Shown in pieces: positions 26,627 to 34,988 of a stretch of 64,000 nucleotides of DNA. The position numbers and the translations under genes were made by a program. The DNA is from Uliginosibacterium gangwonense DSM 18521 (GTDB taxonomy: Bacteria; Pseudomonadota; Gammaproteobacteria; Burkholderiales; Rhodocyclaceae). Location: positions 402,190-466,189 of the forward strand of contig NZ_KB892834.1 in assembly GCF_000373965.1 (NCBI RefSeq). The letters are read 5' to 3'. Within the stretch, counting starts at the first letter, position 1. The number at the start of each line of letters is the position of its first letter. A model generated the notes under the pieces. The model worked only from the letters and a program-made list of their open reading frames with translations, searched no databases and had not been told where the DNA came from.

Positions 26627-27646
26627 ATGCGAGTCTGGTTCAACAAGACATTTTCTTCCATTCATTCTGCATTACGTCTTATCCGCGAGGCTGATGTCGA
26701 GGGGCGTTACGAACTGCTGGCGTCCAGCCCGAACCCGCATGCACTGGTCAAGCTGGTGGCTCATCAGTTCTTTGATGAGCCCTCCAAGCTCACAGGCGCC
26801 GACTATGTGGATTGGTGCGAGCGCTTTTGCGTCGAGCACAATATCGGCATCTTCGTTCCCGGCAAGGAAGCTGCGCTGCTGGCCGAGTCGCACGAGCGCT
26901 TTGCGCGCATCGGCACCCGGATCATGAGTTGCGCGAGCCACGCCAACCTGGAACTTATCCACAACAAGGGGCAGTTTTACGCCACCGTAAATTGTCCACA
27001 GGCCCCTTCGGCTGAATATCTGCCCTGCACGAACATCGACGAGTTCGACCACGCCTACGCGGAGTTGGGCAAACGCCACGAAGCCCTGTGCCTCAAGCCT
27101 GCGGTGTCGGTGTACGGCATCGGTTTCCGCCGGATTCGTGAAGATCGCACCGCATTCGACATCTTTGCCGGTGGGCACGAATACCAGATTGACCTCGCTT
27201 CGCTGCGCACCATGCTGGCTGCCCAAGGCAGCTTCCCGACCCTGCTGGTCATGGAATATCTGGCCGGGCATGAATTCAGCGTGGATTGCGTGGCTGACCA
27301 CGGCAGCCTCAAGTGCGCGGTGGCCCGGCGCAAGCCTCTGGGGCTGAATGTCGGGCAGATCATTGATACCCGTGAGGATATCCAGATCGCCTGCCAACAG
27401 ATCACCACTCAATTTGGCCTGAACGGTTACGCCAATATCCAGTTCAAGGAAGGGCGCGATGGCCTGCGCATCCTGGAGATCAACCCGCGCATGTCCGGCG
27501 GGGTCGCCATGGCCTGTCTGGCAGGGCCGAACCTGCCTTATCTGGGTCTGGCAGGCTTTGATCAGGGCTACGGCATGCTTTCCATTCCACCGATTGCCGA
27601 AGGCATGCGGGTAGGTGAATACAATCAGGCAACGGTGTTCTCGTGA
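26627..27646 (+). CDS. ATP-grasp enzyme of the Ter biosynthetic module
   Basis: 339 residues. ATP-grasp ligase pattern: LCLKPAVSVYGIGF (ATP-binding lysine strand), LLVMEYLAGHEFSVD and the metal-binding end LEINPRMSGG. ATP-grasp enzymes join a carboxylate to an amine or thiol through an acyl phosphate; substrate unknown. Comparative genomics of Ter loci describes an ATP-grasp, PRTase, HAD and CitE-like enzyme set, as seen here. Its TGA overlaps the GTG of the next gene. The gene contains a perfect DnaA box at 26955-26963. Confidence 0.82.
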   Translation: MRVWFNKTFSSIHSALRLIREADVEGRYELLASSPNPHALVKLVAHQFFDEPSKLTGADYVDWCERFCVEHNIGIFVPGKEAALLAESHERFARIGTRIMSCASHANLELIHNKGQFYATVNCPQAPSAEYLPCTNIDEFDHAYAELGKRHEALCLKPAVSVYGIGFRRIREDRTAFDIFAGGHEYQIDLASLRTMLAAQGSFPTLLVMEYLAGHEFSVDCVADHGSLKCAVARRKPLGLNVGQIIDTREDIQIACQQITTQFGLNGYANIQFKEGRDGLRILEINPRMSGGVAMACLAGPNLPYLGLAGFDQGYGMLSIPPIAEGMRVGEYNQATVFS

Positions 27647-28836
27647 TAGCGCTTTCGACTCCTTCGCACACCGAGACGCGGATAGTGGGCGACCTACCCC
27701 TGGGGCGCCTGGAAGTAGCTGTGGATAACTCGGAGCTGGCGCCGCAGGATCTGTTCAGCCTTGCCACCCGGAACAATCCCAAGCGTGCCTTCCTGTTCGT
27801 CTCCCACGTGCTGGGCAAGCATCTGGCCGTTACCCCCGCAGCCATGGCCGATGTGCATGTGCGCATCGCCCGGCGCATCCCGACGCTGCCGCAGCCCATC
27901 GTCTTTATTGGCATGGCGGAAACGGCCACCTGCCTCGGGCAAGGTGTATTTGAAGCGTGGCGGCGTGAGCACCCTGAAGTAGATGCACTCTACCTGCACA
28001 CCACCCGTTATGAGGTACCGGGCAACACCCCCATCCACTTTGAGGAAGCCCATAGCCACGCCCCGCTGCTGTGGCTGTACGAACCCAAGGATGCGGCCAT
28101 CCGCGCAAAATTCCAGCAGGCGCGTTCCCTGGTACTCATTGATGATGAGATCAGCACCGGCAACACCTTTGTGAACCTCACCCACGCCTGCCGCAGTCAT
28201 GCACCGGCCATATCGCATGTGCATTTCGCCGCGATTACAGATTTCACTGGTGCGGCCCGCCGCGCTGCGCTGCACGAGCGGATTCCGGCGCAATTGAGCG
28301 AAGGTGCGCTGCTCTACGGGCAATGGCAGTTCGAGCCCAATGGCAAAATTATCCACAACGCGCCTGCCGCCCAATCGGGTGCCGCCAACGTCCCCCATTT
28401 GCAGGACAACGGTTTTGCCCGCCTGGGCCGCACCAGCTGCGTGAGCTTGCCGCCCCAGGCTGTGGATAAGATTGCCCAGGGCATCCGGGCTGGCGACAAG
28501 GTGCTGGTGCTGGGCAGCGGTGAATTCATGCACGCCGCCTTCGTGCTCGCGCGCGCCTTGCAGCAGGCCACCGGGGCAGAGGTGAAGATGCATGCCACCA
28601 CGCGTTCGCCGATTGTGCCCTGGGGGCCGATTCATACTGTCATGAGCTTCCCGGACAATTACGGCGAGGGGATCACCAATTACCTCTACAACTACCACGC
28701 AGGCCAGTACGATCACTGCTTCCTGTGCCACGAAACCGGCCCCAACCCGGCCTTGACTGAAACCGCCCGCCTGCTGGGCGCCCGCTTGCTGCATTTCCGT
28801 TCGGAGTTCGAGATTGAAGAAAATCCTGTTTGCTGA
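27643..28836 (+). CDS. Phosphoribosyltransferase with TRSP domain (Ter biosynthetic module)
   Basis: 397 residues, GTG start overlapping the ATP-grasp stop by four bases. Residues about 1-220 are a type I phosphoribosyltransferase with the PRPP loop LVLIDDEISTGNT (about 164-176). The C-terminal part (about 250-390) with RTSCVSLP and VLVLGSGEFMHAAF is the TRSP domain that accompanies this PRTase in Ter clusters. Probably transfers or removes a ribose-5-phosphate in the synthesis of an unknown nucleotide-like compound. Holds three perfect DnaA boxes. Confidence 0.82.
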   Translation: MIALSTPSHTETRIVGDLPLGRLEVAVDNSELAPQDLFSLATRNNPKRAFLFVSHVLGKHLAVTPAAMADVHVRIARRIPTLPQPIVFIGMAETATCLGQGVFEAWRREHPEVDALYLHTTRYEVPGNTPIHFEEAHSHAPLLWLYEPKDAAIRAKFQQARSLVLIDDEISTGNTFVNLTHACRSHAPAISHVHFAAITDFTGAARRAALHERIPAQLSEGALLYGQWQFEPNGKIIHNAPAAQSGAANVPHLQDNGFARLGRTSCVSLPPQAVDKIAQGIRAGDKVLVLGSGEFMHAAFVLARALQQATGAEVKMHATTRSPIVPWGPIHTVMSFPDNYGEGITNYLYNYHAGQYDHCFLCHETGPNPALTETARLLGARLLHFRSEFEIEENPVC

Positions 28837-29569
28837 TCTGGACGACACGCTCTTCCAGAGCCATCGCAAGATGAGCCCGGCACAGGATTGGCGCCCGCTG
28901 GCTTTTCTTTCTGATGGCTCGGCCATCTCCTACGCCAACCCGCAGCAGCAGGCGATGCTGGAGCTGTTCATGCGTGAGATGACGGTGATCCCCGTCACCG
29001 CCCGCAATCACGATGCCTATCGGCGTGTGGATATCTCTTTCCAGGCTGAAGCCATCATCAACTACGGTGGCATCATCCTGAATGCCGATGGCCAACCCGA
29101 CCCCATCTGGCAAGCAGCCAGCGCGGCAAAAGCCGAAGCCAGCCAGGCCGATCTGCAGCGCTGGACAGACGCCCTGCTCGCTGAAAGCGAACGCCTGGGG
29201 CTGGATCTGCGGATTCGCCTAATTCGGGACTTCGACATCCCCTTCTACGTGGTCGCCAAGTCCAGCTCCGGCAACGATGCTGCTGTGGCCGTTGCGGCTG
29301 AATTCTGCCTGCGCGAACGCGAAGCGGGCCACCTGCCTGACCTCTACATCCATATCAACAGCAACAATCTGGCGCTGATCCCGCGCTGGCTGGACAAACG
29401 CCATGCTGTGGATAACTTGCGCCAGCGCTATGCGGAGGCAGGCCATCAGGTACTCAGTTTCGGGATGGGTGACAGCCTTGTGGACCTGAACTTCATTGGT
29501 GCCTGTGATTACATGATCGTCCCCGCCGCCAGCCAGATTGCGGCCCTGCGCCTGAGGGGAGAGGCATGA
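28814..29569 (+). CDS. HAD-superfamily phosphatase (Ter biosynthetic module)
   Basis: 251 residues from a TTG start at 28814 that overlaps the PRTase gene; GGAG lies just upstream. HAD motif I DLDDT (8-12) with both aspartates, motif II Thr in VIPVTARN, Lys about 200 and motif IV GMGDSLVDL are all readable. Likely dephosphorylates the product of the PRTase. Coupled to StiP by a four-base overlap. Contains a DnaA box at 29407-29415. Confidence 0.82.
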   Translation: MKKILFADLDDTLFQSHRKMSPAQDWRPLAFLSDGSAISYANPQQQAMLELFMREMTVIPVTARNHDAYRRVDISFQAEAIINYGGIILNADGQPDPIWQAASAAKAEASQADLQRWTDALLAESERLGLDLRIRLIRDFDIPFYVVAKSSSGNDAAVAVAAEFCLREREAGHLPDLYIHINSNNLALIPRWLDKRHAVDNLRQRYAEAGHQVLSFGMGDSLVDLNFIGACDYMIVPAASQIAALRLRGEA

Positions 29570-30660
29570 GCTTCCACGGTAGCTACCGCCCGCAAGACGT
29601 TGAATTCCTGCTCAAGCCGATCCCGGTCACGATGATCGAGGATACGCGGGAGAAGGAACGCCTCATCCAGTCCGGCCAACGCCATTACAGCGAGATGCTC
29701 TCGCCCGAGCGGCTGCCTTCGGAGCGCTACCGCCAGCTCTTCCTGCAGGCGCACGCGATGAACCGCACGCGCATGGCCCGAGATTGCCTCACCCTGGCCC
29801 AACTCATCCGCCAAGAGGTCAGAGACGCGCCCACGCTCGTCTCACTGGCCCGCGCAGGCACGCCGGTGGGTGCCATCCTGGCCCATCTGCTGCGCCAGCT
29901 CACCGGCCAGCCCATCGCCCACTATTCGGTGTCGATCATCCGGGATCGCGGCATTGACGCCAACGCCCTCAATACCATTCTGGCGCGCGGCGCCAAGCCC
30001 GAATCCATCGTCTTCATCGACGGCTGGACGGGCAAAGGCGTCATCACCGCCGAACTTGAGCATGCAGTGGGTGCATACAACCGCAAGATGGGTGCGGCGA
30101 TCCGGCCTGATCTCTACGTGCTCGCGGACCTCGCAGGCAAGGCCCATTGTGCGGCCACAGTGGAGGATTACCTGATCCCCTCCTCGATCCTGAACGCCAC
30201 CGTCTCTGGCCTCGTCAGCCGTTCGGTGCTCAACCATGCGATTGGCCCCCAGGATTACCACGGCTGCGTGTATTTCTCCGAATTTGCCGACGACGACCTC
30301 TCGGTGTGGTTTGTGGATGAAATTGTGCAGGCTGCGCAAACTTTGCTGCTTGAACCCCAGGCTGTGGATAAGTCTGCCCCCATCGACAAGCAGGCCCAGT
30401 CACGGCAAAGCGACGCCTTTATCGCCACTGAAATGGCCCGCTACGGCATTACCGACCACAACCTCATCAAGCCCGGGATTGGCGAAGCCACGCGCGTGCT
30501 GCTGCGCCGCCTGCCAGACCGCCTGATCGTGCGCGACCGCCAGTTCCCGGCTGTGCAACATTTGATCGCCCTGGCGCAGGAAAAGAACGTCCCCATCGAA
30601 GAACGCCCCGATCTGCTGCTTAACGCCATATCCCTCATCAGGAGTGCTTCCGATGCGTAA
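29566..30660 (+). CDS. StiP-family PRTase-like protein with PELOTA RNA-binding domain
   Basis: 364 residues. N-terminal 1-260 resembles the StiP family (named a cysteine protease in databases but with a PRTase-like core; SLARAGTPVGAIL and VFIDGWTGKG stand for PRPP-type loops). The C-terminal part (about 290-360) carries PGIGEATRVLLRR and a PELOTA-type RNA-binding fold. Known from Ter operons; the reaction is not established. Overlaps the CitE-like gene start by eight bases. Confidence 0.8.
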   Translation: MSFHGSYRPQDVEFLLKPIPVTMIEDTREKERLIQSGQRHYSEMLSPERLPSERYRQLFLQAHAMNRTRMARDCLTLAQLIRQEVRDAPTLVSLARAGTPVGAILAHLLRQLTGQPIAHYSVSIIRDRGIDANALNTILARGAKPESIVFIDGWTGKGVITAELEHAVGAYNRKMGAAIRPDLYVLADLAGKAHCAATVEDYLIPSSILNATVSGLVSRSVLNHAIGPQDYHGCVYFSEFADDDLSVWFVDEIVQAAQTLLLEPQAVDKSAPIDKQAQSRQSDAFIATEMARYGITDHNLIKPGIGEATRVLLRRLPDRLIVRDRQFPAVQHLIALAQEKNVPIEERPDLLLNAISLIRSASDA

Positions 30661-31573
30661 TCAACCCATGCTCGGCGCGAGCCTGTACGTTCCGGCCACC
30701 CACCCTGATCTGGCCCAGATCGCCAGCGCGCAAAAGCTCGCCAACGTGCGCTCGCTCATCTTCTGCACCGAAGACTCCGTCGCCCCGGCTGACTTATCCA
30801 CAGCGCTGGCCCAACTCGCTGAGGCACTCCCCCAACTGCAAGCCCTTGAAGGGCGCCTGCGCTTTGTACGCGCACGCAATCTTGAAGTACTCAGGCAGAT
30901 ATTGGCCATGCCCGGCATCGAACGCATTGACGGCTTCGTGCTGCCCAAAGTAACTGCCGACAACATCGACCACTACATGGCGCTGATTGCCGCCGCAGAC
31001 AAGCCCCAATACTGGGTGATGCCCACGCTGGAAACCCGCGAAGTCTTCAACGACCACGATCTGCAACAACTCCTGCGTCGCATGGACGGCGCACAATGGC
31101 GCGAGCATATCCTCAGCCTACGCATTGGCGGCAACGACCTGCTCTCGCTACTGCGCATGCGCCGCCCGCGTGGACACACCATCTACGCCACCCCCATCGG
31201 ACAGGTGATCTCAAGGCTCGCCACCACCTTTATCCCCTACGGATTCTCACTCACCGCCCCGGTCTTCGAGCATCTGGACGACACGCAGACCCTGTACCAG
31301 GAAATCGAGCAAGACCTCAACCACGGGCTCGTCGGCAAAACCGCCATCCACCCCAGCCAGGTTCCGCTCATCGAGCAATGCTACCGCGTGCGTCCGCAAG
31401 ACGTGGAGGCCGCCACCCGCATCCTCCAACAAGATGCCCCCGGCGTATTCCAGATGCACCAATCCATGTGCGAACCCGCCACCCACCGCCCCTGGGCCCA
31501 CTCAATCCTCGCCGCCGAACGCTGCTTTGGTCGCGTGGAAAACAAGCACACACCGCCCCAGGTGCCCAACTAG
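30653..31573 (+). CDS. HpcH/HpaI aldolase / citrate-lyase beta-like protein (Ter biosynthetic module)
   Basis: 306 residues. CitE/HpcH-type TIM barrel with TEDSVAP (metal site), RFVRARN, DGFVLPKV and GLVGKTAIHPSQVP near the C-terminus. Such enzymes cleave or form C-C bonds on acyl compounds using Mg2+. ATG at 30653 with AGGAG eight bases upstream is preferred to a GTG at 30644. Last of the five overlapping enzyme genes. Has a DnaA box at 30794-30802 that uses a rare Leu TTA codon. Confidence 0.82.
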   Translation: MRNQPMLGASLYVPATHPDLAQIASAQKLANVRSLIFCTEDSVAPADLSTALAQLAEALPQLQALEGRLRFVRARNLEVLRQILAMPGIERIDGFVLPKVTADNIDHYMALIAAADKPQYWVMPTLETREVFNDHDLQQLLRRMDGAQWREHILSLRIGGNDLLSLLRMRRPRGHTIYATPIGQVISRLATTFIPYGFSLTAPVFEHLDDTQTLYQEIEQDLNHGLVGKTAIHPSQVPLIEQCYRVRPQDVEAATRILQQDAPGVFQMHQSMCEPATHRPWAHSILAAERCFGRVENKHTPPQVPN

Positions 31574-31606
31574 GGCAGCACACATCAGGGACTGCACAAA
31601 ACCGAA

Positions 31607-32071
31607 ATGCGTTACAAGGCTTACTACATCGTTACAGCCAAGCCGGAACTCATCGAACAGCTCAACGGCCACGCGGATCGCGGGTTCGCTGCTGTCCTCA
31701 CGGAAACAGTCCTTCTTGAAAATGAAGAAGGAGGGCGCACCGCCTGGGGCGCAAACGAACATACGCTGCAGATGAAACTCCTGTGGCTGGCCAGTCTTCG
31801 GGAATACACCCCATTGTCAAACGACGAAGACGCCTTGGCGCTACTGGGCAGCGCCTCGATCAGCACCCAAATGTTTGATCGCTGGTGGATCATGCAGCGC
31901 CTAGGTGTGGAAGACACAGCAAGTGCGCTGGCCGAATACCTCCCTGCCGTTGCCCAAAAAATCGAACAGACCGGCAACATTCTTGTTGATGAATGGCTGA
32001 ACAGCTCATTTCATAGCCTTGAACCCAAGAATCAAGCCGATTGTGGCCCAAATCCACCGCTGCACAAGTAA
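31607..32071 (+). CDS. Hypothetical protein after the Ter operon
   Basis: 154 residues, acidic, mostly alpha-helical in appearance, with a repeated small-residue pattern and no signal peptide or membrane segment. No family recognised. No Shine-Dalgarno is evident before the ATG (33 bases after the CitE-like stop). Codon use and GC are close to the Ter genes, which is the main support for it being real. It may be translated from the Ter transcript. Confidence 0.5.
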   Translation: MRYKAYYIVTAKPELIEQLNGHADRGFAAVLTETVLLENEEGGRTAWGANEHTLQMKLLWLASLREYTPLSNDEDALALLGSASISTQMFDRWWIMQRLGVEDTASALAEYLPAVAQKIEQTGNILVDEWLNSSFHSLEPKNQADCGPNPPLHK

Positions 32072-32098
32072 TTTCAACCCAGGTGCCAGAGTTCTGAC

Positions 32099-32626
32099 AT
32101 GAACACCAAAGTACATGAACATTCCTTGCTGCTCATACTCTGTGTTTGTGCAGAAACAGAATTTCTTGGCTTTGACTACATCCAACAATGGGTTGAAGAA
32201 GTTTCAAACGACATTCCTGTGCTCCCTCATTGGCTCATTGATCTGGCTATGTGTATCGACTCGAGCGAGATTTCATCAACCCTGCACAAAAAAATGTTTG
32301 AAGATGGAATTGCTGATGGTGTCGCGTACACCGAGCTTTCTATTGGATTTCTAAGTTGGAAATATGAGCGGAAGGAAATATCCTTTTCAGAGCTTGAACA
32401 TCATTTGATAGATATGGCTGATGGATCTTTCTATCTAGATATTGACATTGAAGCTTGCTCGGAGGCGTTTGCAAGAGGCCCATGCATGCTTGATTCAGAT
32501 ACTGATGTTGCTCTGCTGCTACGGCGTTGTTGCAGCTTGGCAAAACGTCAATTTGAATATTTTTCAAGTAAAGAAATTCTGAAAAATGAACAGAACCTAT
32601 TTGAGCCACCCGCATTGTGCTTCTGA
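32099..32626 (+). CDS. Hypothetical protein, possible immunity-type gene
   Basis: 175 residues, strongly acidic, rich in Cys, Ser, Glu and Leu, no transmembrane segment beyond a hydrophobic first 20 residues (LLLILCVCA). The base composition is visibly more AT-rich than the Ter genes, a sign of separate acquisition. No family recognised. Lying next to an NTF2-fold immunity gene it could belong to a decayed polymorphic-toxin immunity patch; that is inference from position only. Confidence 0.5.
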   Translation: MNTKVHEHSLLLILCVCAETEFLGFDYIQQWVEEVSNDIPVLPHWLIDLAMCIDSSEISSTLHKKMFEDGIADGVAYTELSIGFLSWKYERKEISFSELEHHLIDMADGSFYLDIDIEACSEAFARGPCMLDSDTDVALLLRRCCSLAKRQFEYFSSKEILKNEQNLFEPPALCF

Positions 32627-32753
32627 ACAGGCTATGGGAGAAATGAAATGTCAGCAAAGGAGATGCATGACGCATTGGTAAGCACCGACATGCCCAGCAG
32701 CAGAGTAAGACGTGATAAGGTGTTTCTCGTCATGGATCAGCCTGTGGATAATT

Positions 32754-33092
32754 ATGAAAAGAAATACGCTGAAGAAGCTTCTGATACTTGCTGCACTCGC
32801 CTGTTTTTCCGGGCTGATGATCCCTCCCGCCTATTCAGAGCAAGCAGGCGGGTATCATCCATCAGCAGGAGTGGTACCGAACGAATATATCGCCATTGGC
32901 ATAGCGGAGGCTGTGCTATTTGCAATATACGGCAAAGAGAACATTGAACGCCAAAAACCCTACAAAGTAACCTTGCTAGAAGGAGTATGGACTATCGAAG
33001 GATGTTTGCCTCAATCACATGCAGGAGGAACTTTCTTCATTCAAATCGACAAAAAGGACGGAGCAATAAGAAGAGTAATGCACGGAAAATAG
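32754..33092 (+). CDS. NTF2-fold immunity-type protein with signal peptide
   Basis: 112 residues. A basic start and hydrophobic core (KKLLILAALACFSGLMIPPAYSEQ) form a signal peptide. The mature part YIAIGIAEAVLFAIYGKENIERQKPYKVTL, EGVWTIEGCLP, GGTFFIQIDKKDG matches the pattern of the NTF2-fold immunity protein family (PF15631). No Shine-Dalgarno before the ATG; a DnaA box overlaps the upstream bases (32743-32751). No toxin gene is adjacent, so it is an orphan. A different short frame at 32648 precedes it and may be a remnant. Confidence 0.65.
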   Translation: MKRNTLKKLLILAALACFSGLMIPPAYSEQAGGYHPSAGVVPNEYIAIGIAEAVLFAIYGKENIERQKPYKVTLLEGVWTIEGCLPQSHAGGTFFIQIDKKDGAIRRVMHGK

Positions 33093-33105
33093 CTCTTAAC
33101 ATTAG

Positions 33106-33522
33106 TCATCGTGCATTGTGCATCTTTCGCAAGCTGTGGATAACTTTCTGGCGGTTGTGACGCAGGATCATCCATTGTGGGAGTGTTTCCAGCATGGCCT
33201 GGGTATCGGGGTTGAATTGCATCCGCTCACCAGCAAGGTATGCGATCAGCAATTCCAGATGAGCCCTGTTGTTTGCCCACAGGGCTTTGCCACGGTAGCT
33301 GGTGAGGAACCATAGCTGGTAGGGTATTGGCTGATCGGAAATCTGCTGGTGTGCGCAATGGGTGCAGATGATCCGCTTGGCAGCGAGGCGCTGCAAAACC
33401 TCATGATAGCTGCCTTTGAAGCCATCCGGGTACATATGGGCCACGGCGTGCTGGCCGCATCTGGGGCATTTGATGTCAAATAAGCGGGGATGTGGCGGGG
33501 CACAGTCACGAGGTGCCCCCAA
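33106..33522 (-). CDS. Hypothetical zinc-ribbon protein
   Basis: Up to 138 residues, with two CxxC pairs (CPRC near residue 19 and CTHC near 53) spaced like a zinc ribbon, followed by a helical tail rich in Arg, Leu and Gln. The only in-frame start is TTG 33522, ten bases after the stop of the lipoprotein gene, with no clear Shine-Dalgarno. No family recognised. The C-terminus overlaps a perfect DnaA box (33135-33143). Confidence 0.6.
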   Translation of the reverse strand: MGAPRDCAPPHPRLFDIKCPRCGQHAVAHMYPDGFKGSYHEVLQRLAAKRIICTHCAHQQISDQPIPYQLWFLTSYRGKALWANNRAHLELLIAYLAGERMQFNPDTQAMLETLPQWMILRHNRQKVIHSLRKMHNAR

Positions 33523-33531
33523 TCGCGAGTC

Positions 33532-33861
33532 TTACAGGTTTTTGGCCTTGGCCGCGCGGGCCAGTGAGTTGTCATCAGGATTGGAGCTGGAGCCGTTACC
33601 TGACGAGCAGATGGCGTCTGATACCACACGGCCCATGAAGCTATAGGTGCCGGTGACATAGCAGTAGTAGATCTTGTTGCTCTTGGTTTTGACGACGTAG
33701 TCGGTACGCACACCTTCATTGACGCGGCTGGTGATCACGAAATTGCTTGGCGCGAGCCCCAAGGCGTTGGAGGTGCGCTTTTCCAGAATATCCCCGTTGA
33801 CTGCGACGGATGCGCATCCGGCCATCAGCAGCACAGCAATCGCTTCGAACGTGAATTTCAT
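33532..33861 (-). CDS. Small lipoprotein
   Basis: 109 residues. Type II signal peptide with lipobox LMAGC (Cys about 16), mature domain with alternating strands (FVITSRVNEGVRTDYVVKTK, KIYYCYVTGTYS) and a Gly/Ser/Asn-rich acidic end. GAAGAGG lies upstream of ATG 33861. Family not recognised; expected to be anchored in the outer or inner membrane leaflet facing the periplasm. Confidence 0.7.
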   Translation of the reverse strand: MKFTFEAIAVLLMAGCASVAVNGDILEKRTSNALGLAPSNFVITSRVNEGVRTDYVVKTKSNKIYYCYVTGTYSFMGRVVSDAICSSGNGSSSNPDDNSLARAAKAKNL

Positions 33862-34101
33862 AGCCTCTTCCCGTATTTGGGGTGGCGAATCCGTGTATGC
33901 AACTCCGCACCCCGCCAAGTGTGCTTCCTCTGTTGATATCGCGCCCAAAACCGATGGGCACGCTGGTATTGTTGTATCGAATTGTATCTGAGCTTGAGAT
34001 ACAGGGCCCGGACGCTCATCCGATGATGCCCCTCTGGCCCTTGAAATTCCGCTGTGCGGTCGCATTTATGGGAAATTGCCGCAGATAGAAAGCAGTTGCG
34101 C

Positions 34102-34605
34102 ATGAAGCAGAACTATTCGCGTTGGCGCCGTACCCTGGGATTTCCGTTTGTTCTGCTGTTGGCTTTGTTGTTGTGGCTGGAAGAATGGCTGTGGGAGCCG
34201 CTGGGCGAGTTGATGCGCCTGCTGGGCTCCTTGCCGGTCATCCGCCAGCTTGAAGCCCTGTTGCGGCGTGCGCCGCCCTGGCTGGCGCTGGCCTGCTACG
34301 CAGTGCCGGTGCTGACGCTGCTGCCCTTCAAGATTGTGGGGATCTGGTTGCTGAGCAAGGGCCATTTTGTGATGGGCACAGGGGTCTTTCTGGGCGCCAA
34401 GGTGGTAGGTACGGCAATATGTGCGCGGATTTTCGCCCTGACGCGCGATACCCTGATGCGGCTGGCGTGGTTTGCGCAGCTGTGGCAGTGGTTTGTGAAT
34501 CTGCGTACTGCGGTCTATAACCGGGTGAAAAGCCATCCGGCCTGGATTTTGGCGCACCAGTGGGCGGCGCAGATCAGGGAACAGTTACGCAAGTTGCGGC
34601 GCTGA
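34102..34605 (+). CDS. Conserved membrane protein
   Basis: 167 residues with two or three hydrophobic helices (about 10-26, 62-80 and 86-110) and a basic C-terminal tail (KSHPAWILAHQWAAQIREQLRKLRR). Starts MKQNYSRWRR; the Shine-Dalgarno is weak. Proteins of this appearance are common in Betaproteobacteria and have no assigned role. Its 3' end overlaps the convergent cupin gene by 21 bases. Confidence 0.65.
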   Translation: MKQNYSRWRRTLGFPFVLLLALLLWLEEWLWEPLGELMRLLGSLPVIRQLEALLRRAPPWLALACYAVPVLTLLPFKIVGIWLLSKGHFVMGTGVFLGAKVVGTAICARIFALTRDTLMRLAWFAQLWQWFVNLRTAVYNRVKSHPAWILAHQWAAQIREQLRKLRR

Positions 34606-34926
34606 ATCTGGCGCGTCAAAATGCAGCGCCAGCCATACGGTGCGTGGTTCGGTGTAGGCCACTCGGTGGCGGCGGCCTGCTGGAATCAATACGGCATCTC
34701 CTGGGGCCAGGATATCGATGTTTCCATTGTCATATTCAAGATGGCCCGCACCCTGTAGTACAACAACCCATTCATCATAATTCTGCTGATACCAGAATCC
34801 AGGCGGGCTGACCTGACCGTCTGAAACGATGCGCTCAAGGCGCACGCCTGGGCGTTTCAGGATCTCCTCAAAGTGCTCTTCCGGCCCTGGGGCCGGAAGG
34901 TTCTGCAGGAGGTGCAGGCTGGGCAT
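34585..34926 (-). CDS. Small cupin-domain protein
   Basis: 113 residues, single cupin barrel without signal peptide: DEWVVVLQGAGHLEYD, APGDAVLIPAGRRHRV. The usual His-x-His metal pair of motif 1 is replaced (NYDEWVVV), while the motif-2 His is kept, so metal binding is uncertain. ATG 34926 is preferred over TTG 34947. Lies downstream of parB on the same strand, 62 bases away. Confidence 0.72.
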   Translation of the reverse strand: MPSLHLLQNLPAPGPEEHFEEILKRPGVRLERIVSDGQVSPPGFWYQQNYDEWVVVLQGAGHLEYDNGNIDILAPGDAVLIPAGRRHRVAYTEPRTVWLALHFDAPDSAPQLA

Positions 34927-34988
34927 CGCGTTTGATTCCGTTTCCAAATCGATACGATCACGAAAACAAGGCGCGTTCAGGCATGAAA

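Noticed and set aside
32648..32753. Short frame before the NTF2-fold protein as a gene of its own
   Set aside because: Runs out of frame into the immunity gene and has no homology; more likely a remnant.
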